The notes beneath the pieces were generated by a model. That model was not told where the DNA came from. It worked only from the letters and a program-made list of their open reading frames with translations, and did not search any database. A program made the position numbers and the translations under genes. A DNA stretch of 64,000 nt from Pirellulales bacterium (lineage in GTDB: Bacteria; Planctomycetota; Planctomycetia; Pirellulales; S012-138): positions 62,001 through 126,000 of the forward strand of contig JALCBR010000002.1 in NCBI GenBank assembly GCA_028066245.1. Reading direction: 5' to 3'. This document shows, piece by piece, positions 1 through 9,101 of the stretch. Within the stretch, counting starts at the first letter, position 1; each line of letters opens with the position of its first letter.

Positions 1-1173
1 ATTGCCGAGAGCACGCAGAAGTCCCCCAAAGATCAGCGGTTGTTGGCTGAAATTCATGAAAAGATGGGAGATCTTGATGTTGCCCTCGCGAAGATGCGCG
101 ACATCCTCAATGAGCCTGAACCATCGCTCGACGCTCGGCAGTATTTTGTCCAATTGTTGATCAAGGCTGAGAACTTCGTAGAAGCAGAAACGGAACTCAC
201 GAAGATGCAAGAAGACGCGTCAGTCCCACGAGGGTTCTTGTTGCATGCCCTCTGTGACATTGCCCAGGCGCGCGGCCAACAAGGAAAGATTGATGACATC
301 ATCAATGATTTCATCCAACCGGAAATTGAAAAGCAGCAGGACAATGCGCCGCTGCAAGGGCAAATGATGCTGGTCGCGGCTGACCTTTCGGAGTCGTTTG
401 ACCGTCACGCCGCTGCGGAAATTTGGCACAAAAAGCGCCTGAAATTGTCCTCGCGGACATTCACGACTTATGCCATCTGGCTGGCACGACAGCAGCGCAC
501 TTCCGAAGCGGTTGACTTGGCGCTCGCGCATGCGAAACCGCAAGACGTGACCTCAATGATCGGCTTGCTGACCACGCTGACGGTTGCTGGCGCGCCGGCT
601 GCTGAAATGGCGCGAGCCAAGTCCGTCTTGGATCAGGCCACGCGAATGAGCGGTGATGAAGTGGATTTCCTCATTGCGCTGGCGACATTGCGACAAATCC
701 AAAGGAAGCCACGGGAAGCGGTGGTTTTGTATGAGCGTGCCTTGCGGCGTTCGAATCAATCCAGCATCACGGCGCTCAACAACTTGGCGCTACTGCTTTC
801 CGAGATGGAAGGACGTGGCGAAGAAGCTCTCCGGCACATCAACAAAGCGATCAATGCACGTGGCACGGACAATGAAGCACTGCTGGACACCAAGGCGTCC
901 GTGTTAATTTCGCTGGGCAGGTACGGCGATGCCTTGGCGATCATGCAGCGGATTGTCCTGCGGAAAGATGGTAATCCTGTCTATTACTTACACTTGGCCG
1001 AATGCCAATTGCAGATGGGCGATCGGGAAGCTGCCCGACGTAGCTTGGAATCGGCCGAGGAGAACAAGGTCGATCAGTCCGTGCTCACGGCGAATGACGC
1101 GCGGTTACTCCAAAAACTTCGCACGGAACTTCAGATCACGCTGAAACAAGCACCGCAGGAGAGTGTCCAATGA
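1..1173 (+). CDS. TPR-repeat protein, 5' end outside the window
   Basis: The reading frame is open from the first base of the window to the stop at 1171-1173, so the true start lies upstream; the first in-window start codon (TTG at 40) is probably internal. About 390 residues are visible. The C-terminal half has several 34-residue helical repeats with the TPR pattern, for example ALNNLALLLSEM followed by EEALRHINKAINA, and LGRYGDALAIMQRIV. Such proteins act as assembly scaffolds. Its stop overlaps the start of the EpsI gene (ATGA at 1170-1173), so the two are probably translationally coupled. Exosortase loci commonly carry large TPR proteins, which fits this one belonging to the same exopolysaccharide system. 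No enzymatic motif is seen. Confidence 0.85.
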   Translation: MAESTQKSPKDQRLLAEIHEKMGDLDVALAKMRDILNEPEPSLDARQYFVQLLIKAENFVEAETELTKMQEDASVPRGFLLHALCDIAQARGQQGKIDDIINDFIQPEIEKQQDNAPLQGQMMLVAADLSESFDRHAAAEIWHKKRLKLSSRTFTTYAIWLARQQRTSEAVDLALAHAKPQDVTSMIGLLTTLTVAGAPAAEMARAKSVLDQATRMSGDEVDFLIALATLRQIQRKPREAVVLYERALRRSNQSSITALNNLALLLSEMEGRGEEALRHINKAINARGTDNEALLDTKASVLISLGRYGDALAIMQRIVLRKDGNPVYYLHLAECQLQMGDREAARRSLESAEENKVDQSVLTANDARLLQKLRTELQITLKQAPQESVQ

Positions 1174-2000
1174 CGCAATCCCCTTCTGATCCAATCAGCG
1201 CTCAGGCAAAGCAGAGTGACGCTGTGGAAACCACGCCTGCGAACGAGGAGAGTGAGAGCGGAAAGGTTCCGCTCTGGCATCAAGTCAAGCTTGGTGCCAG
1301 TGTCAAGCGATTTGGAGGCATGGCGGGAATCCTTTTCGTCATCACCGCCGTGGCGGCTGTATCTCACGGTTTCTTTTCCAACCGTTGGAATGAACGTGGC
1401 GGGTTGAGGGAGGTCGGCGATGTGATTTCCCAGATGCCGCCGGAATCGCTGGCAAGTTGGGAGTTCTCTCGAGATGTAGAGATTTCCGAGGGCGTCATTG
1501 AGATGCTGCGGTCGACCGGACATGTTAGCCGCGTCTATCAATTCAAAGCGGCGGATATGGGGGATCTGCGGGAATCACAAATCACGGTGGCCGTTTTCAT
1601 CGGATCACCTGGCCGCATCACGGCGCACGATCCACAGGTGTGCTATGCAGCGGGTGACTTCCAAGGCATCGGCACGCGGAGACGGATCGAATTTCAAGAT
1701 ACTGGAGGCGTCAGCCACGAGTTCTGGACTATGGCCGTCTCTCAGAAAGCCAGCGTTTTCCAGAGTTCTGACCGCAGCAATTCCTTGATTGTTTCCCATG
1801 CATGGGGGACGGACGGAACTTGTACAGCGGCGAACTATCCCAGGCTCGCCTATCTCGGCGAACCCTATCTCTACAAAGTTCAATTGGCGATGCCTAGCGG
1901 GAGCAAAACGCGGCTCGAAGACAACCGCTCGATTGAATTCTTGAAAGAATTTCTTCCCTTGTTGCGCAAGACGATTCAACAAGCTGTTCCGGCGGGTTAG
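1170..2000 (+). CDS. Exosortase-associated EpsI-family protein (DUF3485)
   Basis: A 276-residue protein with a polar N-terminus, one membrane segment at about residues 51-67, and an extracytoplasmic domain. The motif AHDPQVCYAAGDF (residues 152-164, Cys158) matches the conserved 'H-x-P-x-x-C-Y-x-x-x-G' region of EpsI/DUF3485 proteins, which occur with exosortases either as separate proteins or fused to them. The role of EpsI is thought to be in exopolysaccharide export or in processing sorted proteins, but its chemistry is not settled. It overlaps the upstream TPR gene by four bases and precedes a sugar transferase, the usual company for this family. An exosortase gene would be expected just upstream, outside the window; this is inference. 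Confidence 0.85.
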   Translation: MTQSPSDPISAQAKQSDAVETTPANEESESGKVPLWHQVKLGASVKRFGGMAGILFVITAVAAVSHGFFSNRWNERGGLREVGDVISQMPPESLASWEFSRDVEISEGVIEMLRSTGHVSRVYQFKAADMGDLRESQITVAVFIGSPGRITAHDPQVCYAAGDFQGIGTRRRIEFQDTGGVSHEFWTMAVSQKASVFQSSDRSNSLIVSHAWGTDGTCTAANYPRLAYLGEPYLYKVQLAMPSGSKTRLEDNRSIEFLKEFLPLLRKTIQQAVPAG

Positions 2001-2054
2001 CCACGGAAGTGCCCTGACCGATGCCATCTGTGTTCAATAAAGGACTGAGTCGGA

Positions 2055-3071
2055 ATGTCATCAACCTCCAAGCCGGGGCAGCAGTGTGAAAACCGCTGTG
2101 CGCAGGACCGTGCCCCGCTTGTTTCCGCACACCGGGTTTCCCCCTCGTTCATGGCGCCGGCGCGCTATTTCGATCGCGCCATGTTGTGGCAATGGCCGCT
2201 TGCGCTGATCATGCTGGTCAGTTTTGCACCTGTGATGATCTTGATCGCGTTCCTGATTCGCATCACCTCTCCTGGACCCTCAATCTATCGTCAACGGCGG
2301 TTGGGCCGGTTTGGCAAGCCATTTACGTTGTATAAGTTTCGCAGTATGTACCTGGACGCTGAAGCGGGAACAGGTGCGGTGTGGGCCAAGCCCGGTGACC
2401 CTCGGATTACGTTGTTGGGAAAGATTACGCGCAATCTGCATCTGGACGAACTACCGCAACTCTTCAACATCGTTCGCGGTGAGATGGCACTCGTGGGACC
2501 GCGACCCGAACGTCCGGAGTTTGCTGCAAAGATCGAGCAGCATGTCTCGGGGTTCCATCAACGGCTTTGCATTCGTCCCGGCATTACCGGTTTGGCTCAG
2601 GTTCACCAAGGGCCGGATACGGACATGAACAGCGTTCGCCGCAAATTGGTTTACGATCTTGAATATGCCCAAAGCGCAAACATGTGGCTTGATTGGCGGA
2701 TTATGATATGCACGTTGCTCCGCGCCACAGAAATCACGCGCTCCTGGGGTGTTCGCCTGCTCAAGATTCCCGTGCCATGCACGCAACATGTGGGTAAGAT
2801 TGTATCTAATGTGTTTCCGGACGCGTCGGTAGATTCATCCTTGCATGTGACACCCGCGCAAATTTCGATGACGGACTCTCAGGCAAACGACGTCAAAGCT
2901 AATTGTGGATGCGCGGGACTCAATAGTCCCACAGGCTCCACGCATGCAGCTCCTGTCAGCAATGAGCTGCCGCTCGGCAGTGCACCGGCAAACAATGCGG
3001 AACCCTCCGCTAATGGCTCAAGCCAACAAGATGATGCGCCGCCGCCTCACTCAATTGCTCCCGTTCGATAG
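2055..3071 (+). CDS. Polyprenyl-phosphate sugar transferase (initiating glycosyltransferase)
   Basis: 338 residues of the bacterial sugar transferase family (WcaJ/ExoY/EpsL type). These enzymes move a sugar-1-phosphate from a nucleotide sugar to undecaprenyl phosphate and so start assembly of an exopolysaccharide repeat unit at the inner membrane. One hydrophobic segment lies at about residues 47-68. It is followed by the family motifs TLYKFRSMYLDAE (91-103), LDELPQLFNIVRGEMA (130-145) and LVGPRPERPEF (147-157). It has only the short catalytic form without the large N-terminal membrane part. After about residue 250 comes an unusual tail of roughly 85 residues rich in Ser, Ala, Pro and Asn, probably disordered. 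The next gene begins 7 bp after its stop. Confidence 0.9.
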   Translation: MSSTSKPGQQCENRCAQDRAPLVSAHRVSPSFMAPARYFDRAMLWQWPLALIMLVSFAPVMILIAFLIRITSPGPSIYRQRRLGRFGKPFTLYKFRSMYLDAEAGTGAVWAKPGDPRITLLGKITRNLHLDELPQLFNIVRGEMALVGPRPERPEFAAKIEQHVSGFHQRLCIRPGITGLAQVHQGPDTDMNSVRRKLVYDLEYAQSANMWLDWRIMICTLLRATEITRSWGVRLLKIPVPCTQHVGKIVSNVFPDASVDSSLHVTPAQISMTDSQANDVKANCGCAGLNSPTGSTHAAPVSNELPLGSAPANNAEPSANGSSQQDDAPPPHSIAPVR

Positions 3072-3074
3072 GAA
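3069..3074 (+). promoter_or_regulatory. Ribosome binding site overlapping a stop codon
   Basis: The sequence TAGGAAACCG precedes the ATG at 3079. The TAG stop of the sugar transferase gene (3069-3071) is itself part of the AGGAAA ribosome binding site of the deacetylase gene. This arrangement favours the ATG at 3079 over the earlier in-frame GTG at 2905, which would give a long overlap with no homologous sequence. Confidence 0.5.
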
Positions 3075-3078
3075 ACCG

Positions 3079-3987
3079 ATGCGCCAGGTTCTCAAATCGA
3101 ATGAGCCACAGCTAAACGCGTTCACTGTCGATGTGGAGGACTACTTTCACGTCTCGGCCTTCGAGCGTGGCATTGACCGATCAGAATGGGATGCGTTCGA
3201 GTGTCGCGTTGAGGACAGCACGCTACGATTGATTGATCTCTTGGCCGAACACGGTGTGCAGGCGACGTTTTTCGTGCTGGGTTGGGTTGCCCGAAAGTTC
3301 CCCGGCCTAGTGCGACGGGTTGCCGAATCTGGACATGAAATCGCTTCACATGGCTTCTGGCATCGATTGGTCTACAATCAAACGCGTGAAGAGTTTCGTG
3401 CTGACATTTGTCAATCACGTGACGAACTCCAAGCGATTACTGGCCAGTCTGTGACTGCCTACCGCGCGCCAAGCTTCTCCGTCATTGAGCGATCAATGTG
3501 GGCGTTGGAGATTCTTGTCGAGGAAGGTTTTCGCGTCGATTCCAGCATTTTTCCCGTGCGACATGATCGCTACGGCGTCGCAGACGCCAAGTATGAAATT
3601 CATTTGCGCGAAACACCTGTGGGCCTCATTTGCGAGTTTCCTCCATCGATCTATCGTTTATCTCGACTGAATGTTCCGATAGCGGGTGGCGGATACTTCC
3701 GTCTCTTCCCTATGGGTTTGGTGAGGCGTGGCTGGAACCGGCTTGCCAAACAAGGACTGCCAGGGATGTTCTACATTCATCCCTGGGAGGTTGATCCGGA
3801 TCAGCCTCGACTTCGAGTCGCTGGCCGGCTTGCCCGCTTTCGACACTATGTCAACCTAAGACACACAGAGGATAAGCTCTCCCGGTTTTTGTCTTGTTAT
3901 TCCTTTAACACGCTTTCCAATGTTCTTCGCCAAAGCGGATTCGCGGCGTTTGCCGCACCTTCAGAGATAAATGCCGCTTCGGGATGA
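3079..3987 (+). CDS. Polysaccharide deacetylase, XrtA/PEP-CTERM-associated type (NodB + DUF3473)
   Basis: 302 residues from the ATG at 3079. The N-terminal NodB homology domain starts with TVDVEDYFHVSAF (16-28), which carries the catalytic and metal-binding Asp region. It has the metal-binding H-x3-H in ASHGFWHRLVY (His91, His95) and the YRAPSFS motif (128-134). The C-terminal part contains FYIHPWEVDPDQPR, typical of the DUF3473 extension found in deacetylases of exosortase loci. The expected reaction is removal of N-acetyl groups from a hexosamine-containing exopolysaccharide. No signal peptide is visible, as is usual for this subfamily. The open frame extends upstream to 2905, but that part overlaps the previous gene and looks non-homologous. 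Confidence 0.88.
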   Translation: MRQVLKSNEPQLNAFTVDVEDYFHVSAFERGIDRSEWDAFECRVEDSTLRLIDLLAEHGVQATFFVLGWVARKFPGLVRRVAESGHEIASHGFWHRLVYNQTREEFRADICQSRDELQAITGQSVTAYRAPSFSVIERSMWALEILVEEGFRVDSSIFPVRHDRYGVADAKYEIHLRETPVGLICEFPPSIYRLSRLNVPIAGGGYFRLFPMGLVRRGWNRLAKQGLPGMFYIHPWEVDPDQPRLRVAGRLARFRHYVNLRHTEDKLSRFLSCYSFNTLSNVLRQSGFAAFAAPSEINAASG

Positions 3988-4023
3988 GTCGATCGGCAAT
4001 CTGGCAGCAATGGCTGGATTGCC

Positions 4024-5232
4024 GTGAGTACCCTTCACTTCTCTATGACGACCAGCGTTCAACCACCCCAAGTCACGCGAACGACGACGCCCTCGGACGC
4101 ACCGATGATCAGCGTCATCATGCCGGTGCGCAATGAGGCAAACCACATTCATGATACGCTGACGCAGATCATCAAACAGGACTATCCAGCGGACGCTTTT
4201 GAAGTGTTGGTGGTCGATGGCGAATCGACTGATGAGACACGGTCGATCGTAGAAGCTCTCGCCCGGAAGCATCCGCAAATCCGGTTGTTCACCAATCCCA
4301 AGCGTTGGTCAAGCGCTGCGCGGAACGTCGGCATTCAAGCTGCCCAGGGAGAGCTACTCCTTATCGTTGACGGCCATTGCCATATTCCGGATGAGCACCT
4401 GCTCGATGCGGTTGCCGACGCGTTCGATCGAAGCGGTGCAGATTGCCTAGGGCGTCCCCAACCGCAGGACGTCCACAACGCCAGCCCGTTGCAAAAGGCC
4501 ATCGCCGCCGCGCGCTCATCCTGGCTTGGTCATCACCCTGCGTCATTCATTTATTCATCCGAGGAGCAAATTGTTCCGGCACACAGCGTGGCGGTTGCCT
4601 ATCGCAAAGAAGTCTTTGATGAAGTTGGTCTCTTCGACGAGTCATTTGATGCTTGCGAAGATGTCGAACTGAACCATCGGGTTGATCAGGCCAGTCTCCG
4701 TTGTTTGTTCACGCCCAAGATTGCCGTCCACTACGAACCGCGTGGTTCGCTGCGCGGGCTCTTCCGTCAACTCGTTCGCTATGGAAGAGGACGGATTCGA
4801 CTGCTGCGCAAGCACAGTGAAACGTTGTCTGTGGCATCGCTCGTTCCCGCGATCTTCTTGCTGGGGCTGGTCTTTGGATTGCCACTGAGTTTTGTCACGG
4901 TTCCGTTGGCTTGGATCTATTGGGGTGTATTGGGGCTGTACGCGTTTACCGTGGTTGCGGTTTCCCTGGGGTTGGCTGCGTTCACCCAAGACTGGAGAAT
5001 GACGCTTTGGGCGCCGATCGTATTCGTCACGATCCATGTCGCCACGGGTTGGGGTTTGATTCGAGAAGCAATCCTTCCGGGCCGCAACCCGTTCGCCAAA
5101 CCTCAAGCTGAAAACACGGAACCACTGCTTGAAACGCACATCAACCAGTTTTCCAGTAGCTCAAGAACTGCGGAACCACAAGCACGAGAGCAGTCACAAG
5201 TTTCGGGCGTGCAAGGTCGTGCGTCAGTTTGA
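4024..5232 (+). CDS. Family 2 glycosyltransferase, ExoA-like, membrane-bound
   Basis: 402 residues from GTG at 4024; an ATG at 4048 is an alternative. The GT-A domain begins with ISVIMPVRNEANHI and continues with VLVVDGESTDET and LLLIVDGHCHIPDEHLLDAV. The metal-binding motif is DGH rather than DxD. The ED pair that usually positions the acceptor appears in CEDVELNHRVD. Three hydrophobic segments near the C-terminus (about residues 278-355) anchor it in the membrane, the same organisation as succinoglycan enzyme ExoA. It probably adds one sugar to the lipid-linked repeat unit; the donor cannot be read from sequence. It lies between the deacetylase and GalE genes on the same strand. Confidence 0.88.
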   Translation: MSTLHFSMTTSVQPPQVTRTTTPSDAPMISVIMPVRNEANHIHDTLTQIIKQDYPADAFEVLVVDGESTDETRSIVEALARKHPQIRLFTNPKRWSSAARNVGIQAAQGELLLIVDGHCHIPDEHLLDAVADAFDRSGADCLGRPQPQDVHNASPLQKAIAAARSSWLGHHPASFIYSSEEQIVPAHSVAVAYRKEVFDEVGLFDESFDACEDVELNHRVDQASLRCLFTPKIAVHYEPRGSLRGLFRQLVRYGRGRIRLLRKHSETLSVASLVPAIFLLGLVFGLPLSFVTVPLAWIYWGVLGLYAFTVVAVSLGLAAFTQDWRMTLWAPIVFVTIHVATGWGLIREAILPGRNPFAKPQAENTEPLLETHINQFSSSSRTAEPQAREQSQVSGVQGRASV

Positions 5233-5311
5233 TCCATAAGCTGAGCCGCAAGACCGATGCCTCGCGGGGCACGTAAGAACTCAAGACATCTTAGTTCCTT
5301 CGAGCGACTTT

Positions 5312-6340
5312 ATGAAAGTTCTTGTCACTGGAGGCGCCGGCTACGTGGGCAGCCACACCGTGCGTTGGCTTTCGCAACGTGGCGACCGTGTTTGGATCTA
5401 TGATGATCTTTCTCGCGGCCATCGAGAAGCGGTGCCAGCGGATCAGTTCATCAAAGGCGATTTGCTGGATGCCAACAAGTTGGAAGCGGCGCTCTTTGAA
5501 AATGGCATCGAAGCCGTCGTTCACTTCGCGGGCGCTTCCTTGGTGGGCGAGTCTGTTGAAAGACCGGACATCTATTATCGAAACAATGTCGCCGGAAGTT
5601 TAAGCCTGCTTGAGGCGATGCGCGCCGTCGGTGTGACGCGGATTGTGTTCTCCAGCACAACGGCCGTCTATGGGACGCCCGAAATGATGCCGATTACCGA
5701 GTCGTTGCCCTTGGCGCCGATCAACCCATATGGGTTTTCCAAGCGGTGTGTCGAGCAGATCTTGGCGGACTACCAGTCCGCGTACGGCTTTTCTTTTGCA
5801 GCCTTGCGATATTTCAATGCGGCGGGAGCGAGCCCAGATGGAGACCTTGGAGAAGACCATACGCCAGAGTCGCATCTGATTCCAATCGTGCTCCAAGTTG
5901 CTCTGGGACAACGTGAACAGATCGTCATCTTTGGCGATGATTATCAGACTCCTGATGGAACGTGCATCCGTGACTATGTGCATGTGGATGATCTCGCGGC
6001 CGCACATCAAGCAGCGTTATCCATCCTTTGCTCACCCGGCGACTCACAAGCGGTTGCCCCGCAAAAGCTGTTTATGAATCTGGGCATTGGACGCGGGTAT
6101 AGCGTTCGAGAAGTGATTGACGTCTGCCGCGCGGTAACAGGGCACGAAATCCCGGCCGTCGTCGGACCCAGACGCCCTGGAGATCCGCCGGAGCTTGTCG
6201 CTAACTCATCGCTCGCCCAGCGCGAGCTCAACTGGCAACCCAAGTACACATCGTTGGAGTCCATTGTTGAAACGGCGTGGCGCTGGCATTCCCAGCACCC
6301 CAACGGCTTTGCCGAAGACAAAGTCTCCGTCGAATCGTAG
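5312..6340 (+). CDS. galE: UDP-glucose 4-epimerase
   Basis: 342 residues, normal for GalE, which interconverts UDP-glucose and UDP-galactose using tightly bound NAD. The N-terminal Rossmann motif is TGGAGYVGSH (residues 6-15). The catalytic Ser/Thr region SSTTAVYG is at 114-121, and the YxxxK pair is Tyr140 and Lys144 in NPYGFSKRCVEQ. AALRYFNAAGAS and the C-terminal EVIDVCRAVTGHEIP and RRPGDPPELVA regions are also typical. In this locus it would supply UDP-galactose or a related sugar for exopolysaccharide assembly. An epimerase acting on UDP-GlcNAc or UDP-uronate cannot be excluded from sequence alone. Confidence 0.92.
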   Translation: MKVLVTGGAGYVGSHTVRWLSQRGDRVWIYDDLSRGHREAVPADQFIKGDLLDANKLEAALFENGIEAVVHFAGASLVGESVERPDIYYRNNVAGSLSLLEAMRAVGVTRIVFSSTTAVYGTPEMMPITESLPLAPINPYGFSKRCVEQILADYQSAYGFSFAALRYFNAAGASPDGDLGEDHTPESHLIPIVLQVALGQREQIVIFGDDYQTPDGTCIRDYVHVDDLAAAHQAALSILCSPGDSQAVAPQKLFMNLGIGRGYSVREVIDVCRAVTGHEIPAVVGPRRPGDPPELVANSSLAQRELNWQPKYTSLESIVETAWRWHSQHPNGFAEDKVSVES

Positions 6341-6392
6341 TATGTGCCTTTTTTCGTGATCTTGAAATTTGCTTCGTCAGTCAGTTCTTTTG

Positions 6393-7535
6393 ATGACCTC
6401 CTCCCTTGCATCTGACCTGCATGACAGCGCCTGCGCCCCGGGTTCGCCGGAATGGCTCGAGGAAGTGCGCGCCGAAATGGCCGTAGCTTGGGAATCGTTA
6501 GGCCGAGGAAAACTCGAGGGTTGCGAGATTGTCGAATCGATCAAGCGGTCTTATTCACAGGTCCACGTTTTAGAGATTCAATCTCCCGCCGGGCGAGCTC
6601 AGGCTGTCGCCAAGAGCACCGTGCGCGACCCCATCAACAAACCCAGTTGGAGTCGCGAGATTCAAGCATCTGTGGAGTTTGAAATCCTTGAGCACCTACA
6701 TGCTCGCTTTGATCCGCTGCCAGGATTGGCCGTACCCAGACCCATCTGCGTTCTCCCGGAGCGAGACACCTTCATCATGGATTTTGTGCCGGGGAGTCTG
6801 CTGGCCGAAAGCCACTCCGCACTGCGGTGGTTTTCGCCGCGGCTTGCTTTCAAAATGATGGGATCTGACTACCAGCGCTTGGGAACCTGGTTGGCCAAAT
6901 TTCAAGAGTTCACCAAGCCGGAACAAGGCGATGCAAGTCACTTGCAGGGGATTGAAGGGCGGATTCGTCTGCGCTTGGAGCGAATTCAACAAGCACAAGA
7001 TCGTCGCATTCCATCGCATCTCGTGGCCACGGCTGAACGCCGTTTGAAATCACTGTTGGACGAAGCTGCTGGAGAATCGATTCCCATCGCCGGGCGGCAC
7101 GGTGATTTCGGACCTTGGAATTCTATCGTGAGCGATGATCAGGCATCAGGGCGGGACGTATCGCGGGAAATCGTGGTCTTTGATTTCATGGGCTATGCAC
7201 GCGAGCCGCGACCGCTTGATGCTATCAACGTGCTGTATTTCTTGGAGCACGAGTCGCAAAGCATCGTGACAAGTCCGCGCCGCGCTCGCGATGTCCAGCA
7301 ACGGTTCTTGTACGGATACGCGTCCCAAGAAGTCTATTCCCGGCCGTTGCTCGTGCTGTGCGAATTTCACGCAAGAGTCTATAGCATTTGGGGATGTCTC
7401 TCCATGCCCACTGATCGACGACATCATAAATGGCAACAGAACAAATCCTTGCGTCGCAATATCGCCTGGCTGCTTGATGAACGTGCACCAGGCGTCTGGC
7501 AAGATCTTCAGTCCCGCACCCGGATCAAAGCGTGA
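6393..7535 (+). CDS. Aminoglycoside-phosphotransferase-like kinase
   Basis: 380 residues from ATG at 6393; an in-frame TTG lies at 6369. The fold is recognised from the catalytic loop GRHGDFGPWNSIV (near residue 235), matching the HGDxxxxN pattern of APH and choline kinases, followed by VVFDFMGYAREPRPLDAIN, where the Asp after VVF would bind Mg. The N-terminal part has a kinase-like segment (QAVAKSTV, then EFEILEHL). Proteins of this kind in polysaccharide loci often phosphorylate a sugar or lipid-linked intermediate, but the substrate here is unknown. It sits between GalE and a GT4 gene on the same strand. Antibiotic resistance is unlikely given the context. Confidence 0.7.
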   Translation: MTSSLASDLHDSACAPGSPEWLEEVRAEMAVAWESLGRGKLEGCEIVESIKRSYSQVHVLEIQSPAGRAQAVAKSTVRDPINKPSWSREIQASVEFEILEHLHARFDPLPGLAVPRPICVLPERDTFIMDFVPGSLLAESHSALRWFSPRLAFKMMGSDYQRLGTWLAKFQEFTKPEQGDASHLQGIEGRIRLRLERIQQAQDRRIPSHLVATAERRLKSLLDEAAGESIPIAGRHGDFGPWNSIVSDDQASGRDVSREIVVFDFMGYAREPRPLDAINVLYFLEHESQSIVTSPRRARDVQQRFLYGYASQEVYSRPLLVLCEFHARVYSIWGCLSMPTDRRHHKWQQNKSLRRNIAWLLDERAPGVWQDLQSRTRIKA

Positions 7536-7579
7536 TTGCGCGTTACTGTCCTCTTCGTTCACGTCATTGATTTTCAGCT

Positions 7580-8917
7580 GTGCCTGCAAACTCCCCACCA
7601 CAATCCGCACGCCTTTCGCCCACGTTTGTGAATGCAGACGACGGGCATGTCGGTGAGTTCGCAGCAGAGCATAATGCATTTGATTCGCAAGTCGACGGCA
7701 ACTGCGATATCGATCAGGCAGTCACTAGTCAGGATGAGGATCTCCCAGTGACTTCTTTGGGAACCACGTCACCCGTTCGGGTCTGTTTCATGCTGGACCG
7801 TTTGTGTCATGGCGGAACCGAGCATTGGGTGCTGCGGCTGATTCACCACCTGAACCGAAGTCGAGTCGTTCCCAGCTTGTGCTTGTTGGACGGAGAAGAC
7901 AATCTCTCCCGCTCACTGGAACCGGAGAATTGCCCTGTCACAAGGCTTGGGGTCAAGAGCCTGAAGAGTTTGCGTGACTGGGCGAGGTCTCGCCAGCTCT
8001 CACGTTTCCTGCGCGAGCACCGTGTGGACATTCTACAGACACATTTTCCGGATAGTTTGAACTATGGCGGCGTTGTCGCAGTGGCTTCCGGTGTTCCCCA
8101 TGTCGTGCATACCAACTTCGGTGATGATTTCACACACGCTCCGTTGTTGACCAGGACGGTCGGTCGTTGGGCGAATCGATTGTTGGCTGCCAAAGGATTG
8201 ACCGCCGCAGTCACCAATTGTGAAGCTTGCCGTCAAGACGTCTTGCATGACGGTTGGCCGGAGAACAAGCCAATCTACGTTGTAGAAAACGGGATCTCGC
8301 TCGCTGCCTATGAAGATGGGCGCTGGGCGGAGAAAGATGTCGAAGCGCGTGCGGAAGGGCCCTTCAACGTCGGAATCGTTGCGATGTTGCGCGAGGAGAA
8401 ATGTCATGATCTTCTCGTACAGGCGGCGGCGATTGTCCGGAAGACTCGCGACGATGTCATCTTTCACCTCGCGGGGGAAGGCCCCATGCGGACGGAGTTG
8501 GAAGCACAGATCAAGAGTCTCAATCTTTCCGAGCATGTTGAGTTGCACGGCATGGTTGGTGATGTGCCTGAGTTCTTGCGGCACATCGATCTGGCCGTAC
8601 TTTGTTCCAGGAATGAAGGGCTCCCGCACGCAATCTTGGAGTATATGGCATCCCGGACGCCAACGATCGCGACAGCGGTGGGGGGTAATGTCGAGATCGT
8701 GCAAGACGGGATCATCGGTTTGCTGGTGCCACCACAGGATGCTCAAGCCTTGGCTGAGGCCGTGCTTAAGCTCGTCGCGGATCCTCAACGTCGTCACGAG
8801 ATGGGGCAAGCCGCTTGGACCCGTGTACGAGAATATTACAGTACCCAAGCGATGATCGACCGATTTGAAGGTCTCTATCATCGGATTGCTGGTCGATCGC
8901 GGGTAACCCTCAAATGA
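7580..8917 (+). CDS. Family 4 glycosyltransferase (GT-B fold)
   Basis: 445 residues from GTG at 7580; the first 60 or so are poorly conserved in appearance, so a later start is possible. The catalytic domain begins around VRVCFMLDRLCHGGTEHWVL, where the GG-x-E segment matches the acceptor-side loop of GT4 enzymes. The C-terminal half contains FNVGIVAMLREEKCHDLL, the donor-binding NEGLPHAILEYMA (the E-x7-E motif), and TAVGGNVEIVQDG. It is a cytosolic retaining glycosyltransferase that probably extends the repeat unit. Donor and acceptor are not predictable. It is the fourth sugar-handling gene in a row on this strand. Confidence 0.88.
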   Translation: MPANSPPQSARLSPTFVNADDGHVGEFAAEHNAFDSQVDGNCDIDQAVTSQDEDLPVTSLGTTSPVRVCFMLDRLCHGGTEHWVLRLIHHLNRSRVVPSLCLLDGEDNLSRSLEPENCPVTRLGVKSLKSLRDWARSRQLSRFLREHRVDILQTHFPDSLNYGGVVAVASGVPHVVHTNFGDDFTHAPLLTRTVGRWANRLLAAKGLTAAVTNCEACRQDVLHDGWPENKPIYVVENGISLAAYEDGRWAEKDVEARAEGPFNVGIVAMLREEKCHDLLVQAAAIVRKTRDDVIFHLAGEGPMRTELEAQIKSLNLSEHVELHGMVGDVPEFLRHIDLAVLCSRNEGLPHAILEYMASRTPTIATAVGGNVEIVQDGIIGLLVPPQDAQALAEAVLKLVADPQRRHEMGQAAWTRVREYYSTQAMIDRFEGLYHRIAGRSRVTLK

Positions 8918-9101
8918 ACACGTATCACAACCGGCTGTTGAATTAGTTGACGAGCTGCATGAATCCTTAAGGAGTGGGATTCCAAAGTTGGGGCGGAACA
9001 ACGACGCGATTTGCGATCCGCGCGAGATTCATGCTCGCATTGGCTCACGTTGAAAACGCCGCCCAGGCGGATGCATCCCTGGAGATTGATAGACAACTTT
9101 G

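Noticed and set aside
8033..9001. 322-codon minus-strand frame opposite the GT4 gene
   Set aside because: Overlaps the catalytic motifs of the GT4 gene in antisense and shows no family features.
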